From: Diabrotica undecimpunctata
Taxonomy: Eukaryota > Arthropoda > Insecta > Coleoptera > Chrysomelidae
Direction: 5' to 3'
DNA length: 64,000 nt
NCBI RefSeq assembly: GCF_040954645.1
Contig: NC_092808.1
Span: 81,843,389 to 81,907,388 of the forward strand
A program made the translations under genes and the position numbers. This document shows positions 54,322 to 64,000 of the stretch, piece after piece. The notes beneath the pieces were generated by a model. The model ran no database searches. It was not told the DNA's origin and was given only the letters and a program-made list of their open reading frames with translations. Every line of letters begins with the position of its first letter. The stretch's first letter is position 1.

Positions 54322-56385
54322 TAGTATCTACCTTTCCTATTTTCTTAATAATCATCATTTTTATCTTTTACTCAAGTTTCTAAAGAATGAATTTTATTTT
54401 CATCTCTATTTCTGTTACTTTAGAACGAGAGGTGCCATCTTTATTTTCTGTTTAGTTTAATGCTAGTGACAAAGACTCCTTTTTGTTGACATTTCCCCCT
54501 TCCCGTCGATACAAAAGTCGATATAATTGCTTCTATTTCTAAAAATGTCTATTTTCTTCATAACTTCTGTAAAAGTACAATAACCAATTGTTGTGTCGTC
54601 TCCTGATTTAGAGGTAAGAGTATAATATATTTTACCGGTTTCCTGATTCTACCTGTTGTATAAAAATCTTTTTATAATTTTAACTTTGAAAATTCGAAGA
54701 TCATTATTTATGATTATGGTATGTAAGTAGGTACATATTTTTGTGAATATTTCTTATGTTTTTTATTTTATATAAAAAAACTAGTGATATGAAATATATA
54801 GTTTCTTTAATATAGTATGTAAAAGTTTTACGAATATTTTTATAGTTTTAAATATTAATTTTAAATCCTTAATAATATCTTTTGATTTTAATAATAATTA
54901 ACTTTTGACAAACTACCATTTCTATATAGAAATGTTTCTAAATTCTAAATTATCTAGCTTTGCAATAAATATATCTTGTCATTTTTACCGAATCCGCTTT
55001 TTAATTAATATTAGAATATTTCAGTTGTAAAAAGTAATTACCATTTGCTTTAAAATATTATATATCCTTACTTTTACTTATTTGCTTTTGATAAATACAA
55101 AAATAAGAATTGTTTCTCGACTTACTTGGGTGAATAATGATAAAATTTTGTTAAATTTGATTGGTCACCTATTCATCCCCCAAGCAAGGTCTCTCATTTT
55201 GGTTTCACCATTTTCTGAAGCAAGGTGTGTTTTTCTTCATTTTAGTCAACCTCCGGGATACATTTCTCGTTATTTGGTGGATAATACTTTAGTCTTAACT
55301 GTCGTTGTTATATTAGCATGGAACAAAGTTAATCGTTAGTTATTTAAACAGTTTAAATAACAAAATTCACATAAAAAATACAAAATCAGGCCACTCATGA
55401 GGTGGTTTTAAAGTTTTACATTTATATAACAATATCTAGGATACCATAAAAAAAGGAGAATTTCGTAGGGAATGTAAGAAGAATTGTTATATCAAGCGAG
55501 CGAAATGTCAACTTCACCTACATGAGTCGTAAATTAGAAAGTAAAATTATACAAAACTTACTTATCAGTAACCTATCTAGAATCGAGAACATAATGAAAT
55601 GAACTTTTTTGACTCAAACTTAGACGTGAAAAGAATTTGTTCGAGAGTCATTCCCGTTCCGTACTACTATATTAATGGCTAAAATAATACTATCTCTTAA
55701 GTTAATATACATAGTTGATAAGACTGAATGATAGAAATAGGTGTTTAGTATCATAATTATTATCAGTTGTAGTACTTTTTTTATAGCAGCGTTGGCAAGT
55801 TATATTATTTAGTTCAGAAAAAAAAAGACTATTCTCAATCATCCATTTCTTTACTAGTAAGGCACTCCTCTAATATTTTCGGAGGAATAGCCAATTGTCG
55901 CACGTAAAGAAAAATTCCAATAACAAAAGGATGCAAAATATCATTGATATCATCAAAAAAATCAATAAACTATCGATCAAAGATTTACATAATTCATCAC
56001 ATTATGTCAACTATATTATCCTAAAACTTAACGCTTACTTTTATAAGTAGAGAACACTGGGCGGCTCTTGTTAGTTCCTCCAAAAAATACGAATTTAGCT
56101 TGTCAAGTATCAAACTTGGTTTCATTAAAACACCCGATAAATTTCTAACAGTATTGGAAAACGTATAGCTACCCACTGTCTAGACAGGTTGGATATTCAA
56201 ATTGTAATCAAAGGAATATTATGATGGGTCGATGATAATAATTTGAATTGAAACAAGCTAAAATATGAAAATCTTCCTGATGGACCTGATGGAATTCTTA
56301 TCTAATCACTTAAAATTGTGGAAATTAAGTACATTAATTCAATGAATTATAGTAATAGGCTGCAGTCGACATTTATACTTTAACA
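54322..56385. other. no gene recognised
   Basis: Very AT-rich; the longest open stretch (55082-55339) shows no recognisable motif. Confidence 0.45.
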
Positions 56386-56389
56386 TCGT

Positions 56390-57445
56390 GTAAGACTCTC
56401 CTCCTTTCGGATTTGGATCCCCCAATGTTGGGCATTACCCTCCCCAACGCAGCCGCCGCACTATTTGCAGCCTTTCAGGCCACCTTCCGCATGTGCTCCC
56501 CTCATTTTCCATTCTGGTGCAATGTCACTCCTAGGTACTTTACGTGTTTCTTTGGTGTTAGACATGCTCCCGCACACTGTAACTCAACACTTTGCCTGTT
56601 TCTTCTCCCTTTTAGAAGGATAGCTTCGGTTTTCTCTGTCGCAAGTTTCAGTCCGTGCTACGTCATCCATTTCTTTACGAACCCGGTATTTGAGATCTGG
56701 CTCATCCCAGACCACGACCAGTACAACGAGCTTATCCATGAATGCGAAGGGGGTTGTACCCTCTCCATATTCAGAGTTCATAACCATATCTGGCATCATA
56801 TGCCAGATTTCATAGCGTCGGTCCCAAGACCGATTCCTTGGGAACCCCGGCCGTCACGTCCAAGATCGTGCCCTTTTCCACCATAATAATTCTCTTGGAC
56901 AGATACTTCGCCACCACATTCATCAGGTAACCAGGACATTCTCTCTCGTCCATTGCCCTTATTACCTCGTTCTACTGCAGCCTATTGAATGTATTCCTAA
57001 CATCAAACAACAGCAGGGCTGCCCAGCGATGTTCATCCCCTCTGTTACGCAATGCTTCGAGTACACTCACCATTGCATCAATTGCTTTTCCCTTTAAAAA
57101 AACCAAATTGTCTCCGAGATGAACAACCTCACCTCTCAATCATGTCGTCTATGCGTACTCGTAGTATCCTTTCATACAGCTTACCGATGCATGGAAGAAA
57201 ACAAATAGGGCGAAACTTTTCCTTCCTTGGAGAGCAGTACCAACCTCGATGTCCTCCAAGGCTCAGGAAAGGTTTGTCCTTACAACAGTAAATTCATGTG
57301 TTCCAGAAGCTACGCAGGCTCCGCCTGTCCTAGACCCTTCACCGCCTCAGGTGGTATCTGATTCAGTCCGGGGCGAGAACCTGCGTGAGTTATAGTCGTT
57401 GACCCCATAAGCCAATACCCTAAATCTGATGCGCCAGCACCTGAA
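56390..57445 (-). pseudogene. R1-like non-LTR reverse transcriptase, decayed
   Basis: The GC-richer minus strand reads IPPEAVKGLGQ near 57350, LEHMNLLL and FPEPWRTSRLVLLSKEG near 57270, a degraded palm, then a DKLVVLVVVWDEPDL stretch near 56740 at the position of the catalytic FADDL motif. Further on are traces of KYLGVTLHQN and a final MPNIGGSKSERRR near 56410 in shifting frames. These are R1-clade RT motifs (compare MPNIGGPSSQKRR in the element at 12.5-17 kb). Its base composition stands out from its AT-rich flanks. The plus-strand 157-codon frame here (56413-56886) is only the antisense shadow. Confidence 0.75.
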
Positions 57446-57639
57446 CTATGATCGACCTGAATATAAAAGTGCAACTTGTGAATTATTGTTTTATTTTCCA
57501 ATGTGTAATGTATTTCATTTTAATTAATTATTATTGAGTCTGATTTGAACCTTTGTACAGTAAAGTCTGATTTTAACATTGTAACTGTTAAAAGAATAAT
57601 AAAGTTCATTCTCCCGCATTTGTAAATTAAATAATTATT

Positions 57640-60200
57640 TTTTTTAAATCGTCCCTGAAAGGCAGAAACTATTATTATAGTCCCGTCTTAAGTGAATTGA
57701 CGCGTCTTATGTGACGTTTTTGATACTGAAAATTCAAAACCAGTATTGGCTAACCATTCTTCTAACTGGTATAGCATTAATTGCAATTTATCTCTCATTA
57801 ATTTAATGTTTTTACCTTTCAGGTAAACAATTGTATGAATAATCGAGCTTTTATAGGTTTAGTTAGATTATGAATCATAATATTTATTGTTACTAAAAAC
57901 AACGTAAAACTAAGTACTGAGCCTTGTGGACTTTCGTTTTCTTCAGCATGTCCTCGGAGTGTCAATTATATAGCCTCATTTGAAATGATCCATTATATAA
58001 AAAATGTTTAATAAAATTAAGGCAGTTGTCGCATATATTCCACGGATATAATTTGCTGACGATATGAAATTTCGAACATGTTAGTTGCTCTTGTTAAATA
58101 AAAAAATATTGCAATACAGGATTGTTTTGTAGCTAGCACGTGGATGTCACTTTCCGAGTCCAAGTTATTATCAATTCCAGAGCGATTAGAACGAAATCCA
58201 TTGTATTCCGATATTAAGTGATGTGTTTATCATCAACATCAGTTTATGGTTTACCAGTTTCTGCCATTAACTGGCTTGTAGAATATGTTAGGCTGATTGG
58301 CCTATAAGAGTCAGCTTTTAAAAATGGTAAGATGATGGCTTCTGACCAAGATTTCAGAAATTTGCTACTTAAACAAATTAAAACGATTATCTAGAGTAGG
58401 TATAGTTAAGTGGAAAGGGCAGATATTTTAAAAATATTACTGGAATGCCATCAGGCCCTGTGCTAATGTTCTTTAATTCCATTAGAGCATTATTCAGTTC
58501 TTCAATAGTAAAAGCAGGTTAAGTGAATTGTCTTCTATCTCACCTTTTGTCAAATTTCTACTTTCTGCTTGTATCTTATTAATAAGGAAAGTGACATGTA
58601 GTTTTTGTTGGACGACATATTATTAAATGTTTTAGCTAATTCATTGATTTTTTTAAGAGGACAGTCAGAGGACAGAGATTTCATTATTAATTTTAAGTTT
58701 TGAGATTATTTGTATATATTTTAAGCTAGATATTTTCTTTAACTTTTCTACAATTGATTTCTAGGAGTTAAAGAATTTATTTTAGAAATATATTTAAATC
58801 ATAAGAATTTTTTGGCTTGTTTAGTTATAAGTTCAGCTGTGGCTTTTGTCATAAAATCGTATTTATTTTTAATAGTTTTGTGCCTCTTATATTTGTTTAG
58901 CGCTACTTTACTTGGCCTAATTGCAGTATCACATTCTGAAGTCAACTATGGTACGGGGTAATGGTTCTTACTGGTCTTTTTAGTTTTTCTGACAAATAAA
59001 TCAGCACAAGTTTTAATTATATTAAGATAAAAAACAATTTGACATTTGACCATAAACATAGTTTTCAAATTTTGACCAATCAGCTGTCTCGATTTTCCAC
59101 TTTGATAGAAAAAAATCTTGTCTTGTTGCCGTGGGTTTCTTTATTATTATATAATGATGATCACTACCATATGGATATGGTAGAACTTCCTACGTAAATC
59201 GTGGCATAAGTGAAGGGTCGCAAATCCTTTGGTCGATTGCTGAAGAGTATATGGTGCTTGTATTGAATCTTGTAGGACAGCCATTATTAAAGAAATTTAA
59301 TTAAAGGTCTGAAATTATGTTTTTCACTAAATTATTGGCGCTTCTATTAAATCTGGTAGGACAGCCATTATTAAAGAAATTTAATTGAAGGTCTGAAATA
59401 TGTTTTCCACTAAATTTCCTCTGCTATCTGGGTAGGACGTTCCCCAGATTAAATTATGACTACTGGAATCCCCCACTATTAAACGGTGTAAGGGTATCTA
59501 ATCTATTAGTTCTTTTAATTCAACGTAAGTAACTGATACACTGGATGGTAGGCAGAGATTGCAAATAAAAAAATTTAAAATAGGTGAAATTATATACTTA
59601 ATGTGGGTTAAAGTTAGTTTCTCTTAAGCATATTATATCAAGTGATTGCTTAGAAATAAGCAGTTTCAGAAAAGTGAGGCGATGGAAAGATTCTATAATA
59701 TTTCATTGAATTAATGAACTGAATTTTATTATTGTCTTAGTTAAAAGTATCACTGTAATAGTCAGATATATCTTAGTCAAGGTGGGTATAAGTTATCTTC
59801 TTAGGTAAGCTTGCGCTTTATTGTTCTTTCTTTATGATAGGAATATATTCTGTATTCTTAAATGATACTTAAGGGATCAAAAAAGCCATTAATATTAGTT
59901 AGAAGCATATCTAGGTAATTGTTGTCGAGAACAAAAGATTGAAAGTGATTTTCAATAAACGTTTTTGCGGCTTCTAGTAGTCGTGATACAGGGCTATTTA
60001 AAAAAAAAGTTTTCGTTTTCTTGATTTTTGGACGAATTTTAGGCTAAAGGAATGCGGTACGTTGTGCTAAAAAAGAATTAATTCCGGATGAAATTATATC
60101 ATCAACGGTACGGTTTTGAGAGTTCGATTCTTGAGCAATATTTGATATTTTAGTTGTAGTGTTTAAATCTTGGGATGCTAACATTGGTTCTGTACATGTT
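57640..60200 (-). pseudogene. Jockey-like non-LTR element, decayed
   Basis: Minus strand, in order. ORF1 end: VDDIISSGINSFLAQRTAFL near 60090, then a helical tail to about 59880. Endonuclease: SSHNLIWGTSYPDSRGN near 59430, followed by a duplicated LVxNIISDL stretch, and SSAIDQRICDPSL near 59230. RT lead-in: FTIEELNNALMELKN and STGPDGIPVIFLKYL near 58440-58520, EYNGFRSNRSGIDN near 58180, ESPQGSVLSFTLFL near 57930. The catalytic YADD region is no longer readable. Stops are frequent; an old copy. Confidence 0.72.
59256..59417. repeat. 84-bp tandem duplication inside the Jockey-like endonuclease
   Basis: Two adjacent units (59256-59339, 59340-59417) share ggacagccattattaaagaa and aatttaatt; about 85-90% identical. 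They duplicate part of the endonuclease reading frame. Confidence 0.85.
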
Positions 60201-60236
60201 TTGAGCCACTAAATATATGGGCTCAAAACATGTACA
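60191..60236. repeat. 17-bp perfect inverted repeat (hairpin)
   Basis: tgtacatgttttgagcc (60191-60207) and its exact reverse complement (60220-60236) are separated by 12 nt. It marks the junction between the Jockey-like relic and the hammerhead-like motif. Confidence 0.92.
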
Positions 60237-60245
60237 CCTAGACAC

Positions 60246-60280
60246 TGATGATGGAATATGGATTCCGAAAACGTTTTGTC
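60246..60280 (+). other. hammerhead-ribozyme-like motif, second copy
   Basis: ctgatga, t, ggaat, loop, attcc, gaaaacgttttg. Same core as at 4930-4965, with a 5-bp stem in place of the 4-bp one. Complete flanking stems are not evident. Confidence 0.32.
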
Positions 60281-60299
60281 TTCATGACATAGCCCGTTT

Positions 60300-62765
60300 G
60301 GGTTTTTTAATTTTATATACCTTTTATAAAGGATCTTAACAAAAATTTTTTGTGATACATGGTATACAGCCAGCTACAGGAACTTAGTTTCCTTGTAAAT
60401 ATAACTAACTGTCTGGTTCGTAGTATTCTCGAAAGAATTTTCCATTTTAAGTAGGTAGACTCATATTACATTGAATTTTATAAGTCCTTTGACATGACTT
60501 AAATTTAAAAATTAGATATTAATGGTTTCCTTTTGAGGGTGTTTTAAAAATATTTTAAAATCAATGTCCAGCTTGTCAAAGTATATTAGATAATAACAGG
60601 TTATTTATGCATAATTGCATAATTATATATTTTAGATAATAAGTGTTACGATAGAAAAACAGACAAATATATTCAGATCTGCTTTAAATTAACCAAATTT
60701 CAATTACTATATTTAGTTAGAAGAATTTAAAATTTTGGTTAGAAATATTTACTTTACAATTAAAAATAAGTACTTGAAATTGAAAGGTACTACATATTTT
60801 TTCTAAATTCATCAACTTATCCTTAAACTTAACTTATTATATATGTCATCAGGGCCAGTTATTTTGATATTTTTAACCTATTTGGTGCCATATTCCATTT
60901 TCAATTAGAATATGGGTGGCCAACGAGAATTGTATTTATGCTGCATATGTGTCACTACCATTATCACTACTATGATAAGAAAAAATTAGTAGATGCAAAT
61001 ATCCATGACCCATCCTATCATAATGCAACTTGCCACCTGTTTCAAAAAATCAGCATCCACCACAAAATTAATAACAGAAGTAATTGATACAATTATCATT
61101 GACAGAATTGTAAATATTTCGTAAGGAATAGGCACTAAAAGGAAAAAAAAAAGAATAAAACATTAAGGTCGCTTTAAATTTATAATCCTTGTAGGATCTT
61201 TTTGTTGGAAAAAGTAATATAAGATCTTCGTTGGATACTGTTTAGATGAACTACCAATTAGATTTGCATATATTTTAGTAGCTGACAATAATTAATTTTC
61301 ATATATGTACATACAATATGTCCTATAATCTTTCAGACACATAACAGAGCCCTTCAATCACAGTGTGAAAACACAAATAAGCACAAAGTTAGGAAAGCAA
61401 AAATTACAAATGTTGTGGTTTTCACATAAATTGATAGCAATGAATTAGTGTTTGTCTATAAAAAACGTCTCGATCAAAAAAAATTTCACTACAAATATCC
61501 TGTATATAAGAAATCTTTTAGGCGAAACCTTTTAAAAAATCCTTTAGAATAACGAAAATATGTTTAAAATATTAAAGCTGAAAATTTTATAGGATGCAAT
61601 ATATAATAAGTAATAAGAAAAATTCGAAAGTCATAAAAATTGCTTAAATAAAGCCCATAAAAAGGAACTTTATTGTTTGACAATATAAAGCGGCCTTAGG
61701 ATGATGTATCAGAGAAGCATAATGTAAAAATTTAGAGAATATTGGGAAAAGTAGTGAACGAAAATTAGTTATAGCTACTTTTCTTATTTCTGAGAGTATA
61801 TAAGTGTTTCTTTTTATACTTTTATAATTATTGTAAAGTAAAGATCATCTCTTAAAACCTATTACGGAAATTTAATAAGAATATTCGATTCACTTTCACT
61901 TTTAAAAAAAGAAAATATGAATGTGACGAAAATAGACGCTACAAAGTTAGCTTTTATATAGCTTCATAACCGCCTGTAAAATGTCTGTATAAAAACTACA
62001 CCTAACGTGCTACGTTAATAAATAATAATTTCATTCATAGTTACCTTGCCATTCATCGTTCTGTTGGACAAACATGACCTGTTCAAGCTCATTATGTTCT
62101 TTTTTCTTTCTTCCACGACCGTTTCACTCGTATTTAAAGTACGCGTTTACAACGTCTTTTTCAAGATAACACTTATCATTTAAGAGTTCTTTAATTTTTT
62201 AAAAGCATGGATATGTCTCGAAAACATTATTTATCTATATCTAGATCTACTTATTATCTCTCCATTTGTATTAAAAAGTGCGAAGGAACTCCTTAAATAT
62301 TTCATCTATGATAACTAGTACTAAACAAGCTCTAAGTATCTGATATGTCTACGGTTACTAAGGGATCTTCTGAAGGGGTAAAAAATTATTTCTATTGAAT
62401 AAAATATAGTATCACAACGATAAGGTACGTATTCTTATTATTGTTACCTTTTTTATATTTAAGCTCACTCTATTTGAAAACGATTAGATTAAAAAGTCAG
62501 TCACATGCACTCGTTGATTATCTACTTGGTGTTTTTTCTTATTAACAGATAAAAAGTAAATTTAAAAAAGTAAGCAAAAAAGTGCGTTAACAGTAGTTCT
62601 AACAGGTGTATAGCTGATAGAAAACACGCTTTTTTAAGTTGCTGAAATTTGTTTGCAGAAGTAGCGCGAATTTTTCAAAAGTGTCTTTCTCTGTTCGATA
62701 GATTAGATGTTTTGATTTTTAAGCTTTCTAGTAAAATATTAAATAAATTATTGGAAGAAAAACGA
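60300..62765. other. no gene recognised
   Basis: AT-rich sequence without recognisable coding or repeat structure. Confidence 0.45.
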
Positions 62766-62960
62766 GGACTCAACCGTCGCGTACGGCTGCTCCGGGAAGA
62801 CTAGTCGCTCCGCGGTGGTGGTTTTGTTATTTATGTGCCGTTATACTGGAGCGTTACACTGGATAACGGAGCTAAAGGCGGGAAAGCATTTGTAGGCGTA
62901 ACTATAGCCAAGTGTAGAGTGTAACGTAACTATCGTAGTGCTGCAAGTTCCTTGAAGTAT
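62766..62960. other. CpG-richer patch of unknown role
   Basis: A GC-rich island in very AT-rich DNA with several CpG-dense words (caaccgtcgcgtacggctgc, tcgctccgcgg). It lies 0.2-0.8 kb before the broken frames at the right edge and could be the leader of that element. Confidence 0.3.
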
Positions 62961-63189
62961 TGTTTTATGGCAGCTAATATTGTTATAGTTTGATAGTTAT
63001 TATATTCAATATATTAACTTCTTACTTATTGGCCAAATAATACATGTAATTTAAAACATACAATGTATCTTGTATTGTTGTATTCAAATTTTGACATATT
63101 GTAATCTAGGTTCAATTAATTAGTTCAATTAATAAGACCATAAATCATAAAAGTTAAGACACCCCTATCTGGTTGTACCAACACCCCTG

Positions 63190-63411
63190 GTGAAAATTAT
63201 ACTAGAATGCCATCTTAGTTTTACAGCGACACCCCCAGTGTACGGGTCCACCCATATCACCAAGGCACAGTCATTAAGAAACGATAATATATATTATATG
63301 TATATATCCGACACTCTGAGTACAACCAAAAAAAGTTATCCATCCATCACTCTTCTTTCCACTATACCTACATCCACAGAAGCCAACCTGCATCTTACTA
63401 AAGTTTACTAG
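63190..63411 (+). other. open frame, possibly 5' part of the DUF4780-type element
   Basis: 73 codons with no domain I recognise (LSFTATPPVYGSTHITKAQ). It lies in the same orientation as, and 130 nt before, the DUF4780-like frame. It may be leader sequence rather than a gene. Confidence 0.25.
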
Positions 63412-63539
63412 AGGAGAACATATCCTAGAATGCCCACAACATTAAGTCAAGGCCGGAAGGAAGAGACTAAGTGAAGCGTCTCGGAAGTAATTACATCGGC
63501 GTCTAAAAGCAGGAATACCCAATCAAAAATCTCGAGAAG

Positions 63540-64000
63540 ATGTACTACGAACATGAAAACATCCCAAAAAATAAAGAAAAAGAATGGTGTAAACCCTCTT
63601 TTACAAAAACTCCTGGAAAAAGAGTCAGGTCAGGTGCAAGCATCTCTGAGTGTGTGCAAATGAAACGATCCCGAATTAAGAACATTAATTACAAAACTAC
63701 ATTTACCGAAATCAAGGTGGAAATAATCTACTTTGAATACCCAGTACGGCTAATAGATAATGATAATCTTAGGAGGCTACAGAAAGCCATCCTACAAGCA
63801 GTCGAAGATCTACCCGAAGACGGATTAGAAGTTAAATTTTACGGCTGCTCACATCAGTGAAGAGGGTTTCAGGTAACACGTAATAACACGAGCTATAAAT
63901 TTCTATTTGAGGCGCCTGAAAGATTCAACCCATGGAGAGAAGCAAAACTTAAAGCAATCGAAGGATCTGATAAAAGAAAGATATCTCAATGATTGCCAGA
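63540..64000 (+). pseudogene. DUF4780-like ORF, broken, runs off the window
   Basis: ATG at 63540. The N-terminal part is basic. From about residue 75 it reads RLIDNDNLRRLQKAILQAV and LPEDGLEVKFYGCSHQ, then a TGA at 63858-63860. The same frame continues with GFQVTRNNTSYKFLF, FNPWREAKLKAIEGSDK and another TGA near 63988. The order (helix, FxG, hydrophobic strand, PWxxAxLKxxxxSDK) fits DUF4780, a domain common in ORFs of insect retroelements. Two stops in one frame and no continuation inside the window. Confidence 0.6.

Noticed and set aside
56413..56886. 157-codon plus-strand open frame rich in Pro and Phe
   Set aside because: Antisense of an R1-like RT relic whose motifs read on the minus strand.

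Overview
The window looks like nuclear DNA of an insect (possibly a beetle, but nothing here fixes the order). It is AT-rich and intron-poor, and almost every recognisable coding segment belongs to a mobile element typical of insect genomes: R1-, I/Jockey- and RTE/CR1-like non-LTR retrotransposons, Ty3/gypsy and Bel/Pao LTR retrotransposons, mariner, Tc1 and short TIR elements. I see no convincing intact host gene, no rRNA or tRNA gene and no CRISPR array. Most elements are broken, 5'-truncated or nested inside one another, and several have target-site duplications (TSDs) that can be read directly.

Layout. 0-12 kb: a pogo/Tigger-like MITE, a 5'-truncated non-LTR tail with a 12-bp TSD, an RT fragment, a minus-strand pseudogene of an insect multicopy protein family that is itself interrupted by a non-LTR tail, a TIR element inside a ~155-bp tandem repeat, two minus-strand non-LTR tails, and a decayed Bel/Pao copy. 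12.5-17 kb: a nearly complete R1-clade element (12-bp TSD, poly-A tail, one stop in ORF1, one frameshift in ORF2). 18.3-25.3 kb: a decayed endonuclease/RT element interrupted by another non-LTR copy, followed by a gypsy element with 244/242-bp LTRs. 25.3-27.8 kb: AT-rich diverged repeat modules.

27.8-35.1 kb: a non-LTR RT fragment split by a Bel/Pao element whose 773-bp LTRs differ at one base (TSD gtcct) although its RNase H region is deleted, and split again by a 260-bp non-LTR tail (TSD tttggcact). 35.5-44.3 kb: a non-LTR element (TSD taatttagt, GAT tail) split by a young gypsy element (TSD ataa, LTRs 2 differences in 271 bp).

The gypsy element at 37517-43686 is the most interesting object. 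After gag (SAP-like motif, coiled-coil repeats, CCHC knuckle), protease, RT, RNase H and integrase, its polyprotein runs into a Poa1p/OARD1(TARG1)-like macro domain followed by a CCCH zinc finger. An ADP-ribose-binding or -hydrolysing module in the env position of an LTR element suggests interference with host ADP-ribosylation, or RNA tethering. In this copy the module is split by a frame change, and the residue at the expected catalytic lysine is arginine.

45.5-64 kb: an RT fragment interrupted by a mariner and a MITE of the same family as the one at 6.2 kb, a Tc1-like element with TIRs, an internally deleted RNase H-bearing I-like element with a 14-bp TSD, (AT)n microsatellites, an R1-like RT and a Jockey-like element on the minus strand, a 17-bp perfect hairpin next to a hammerhead-like motif, long AT-rich stretches without recognisable content, and a broken DUF4780-type ORF running into the right edge.
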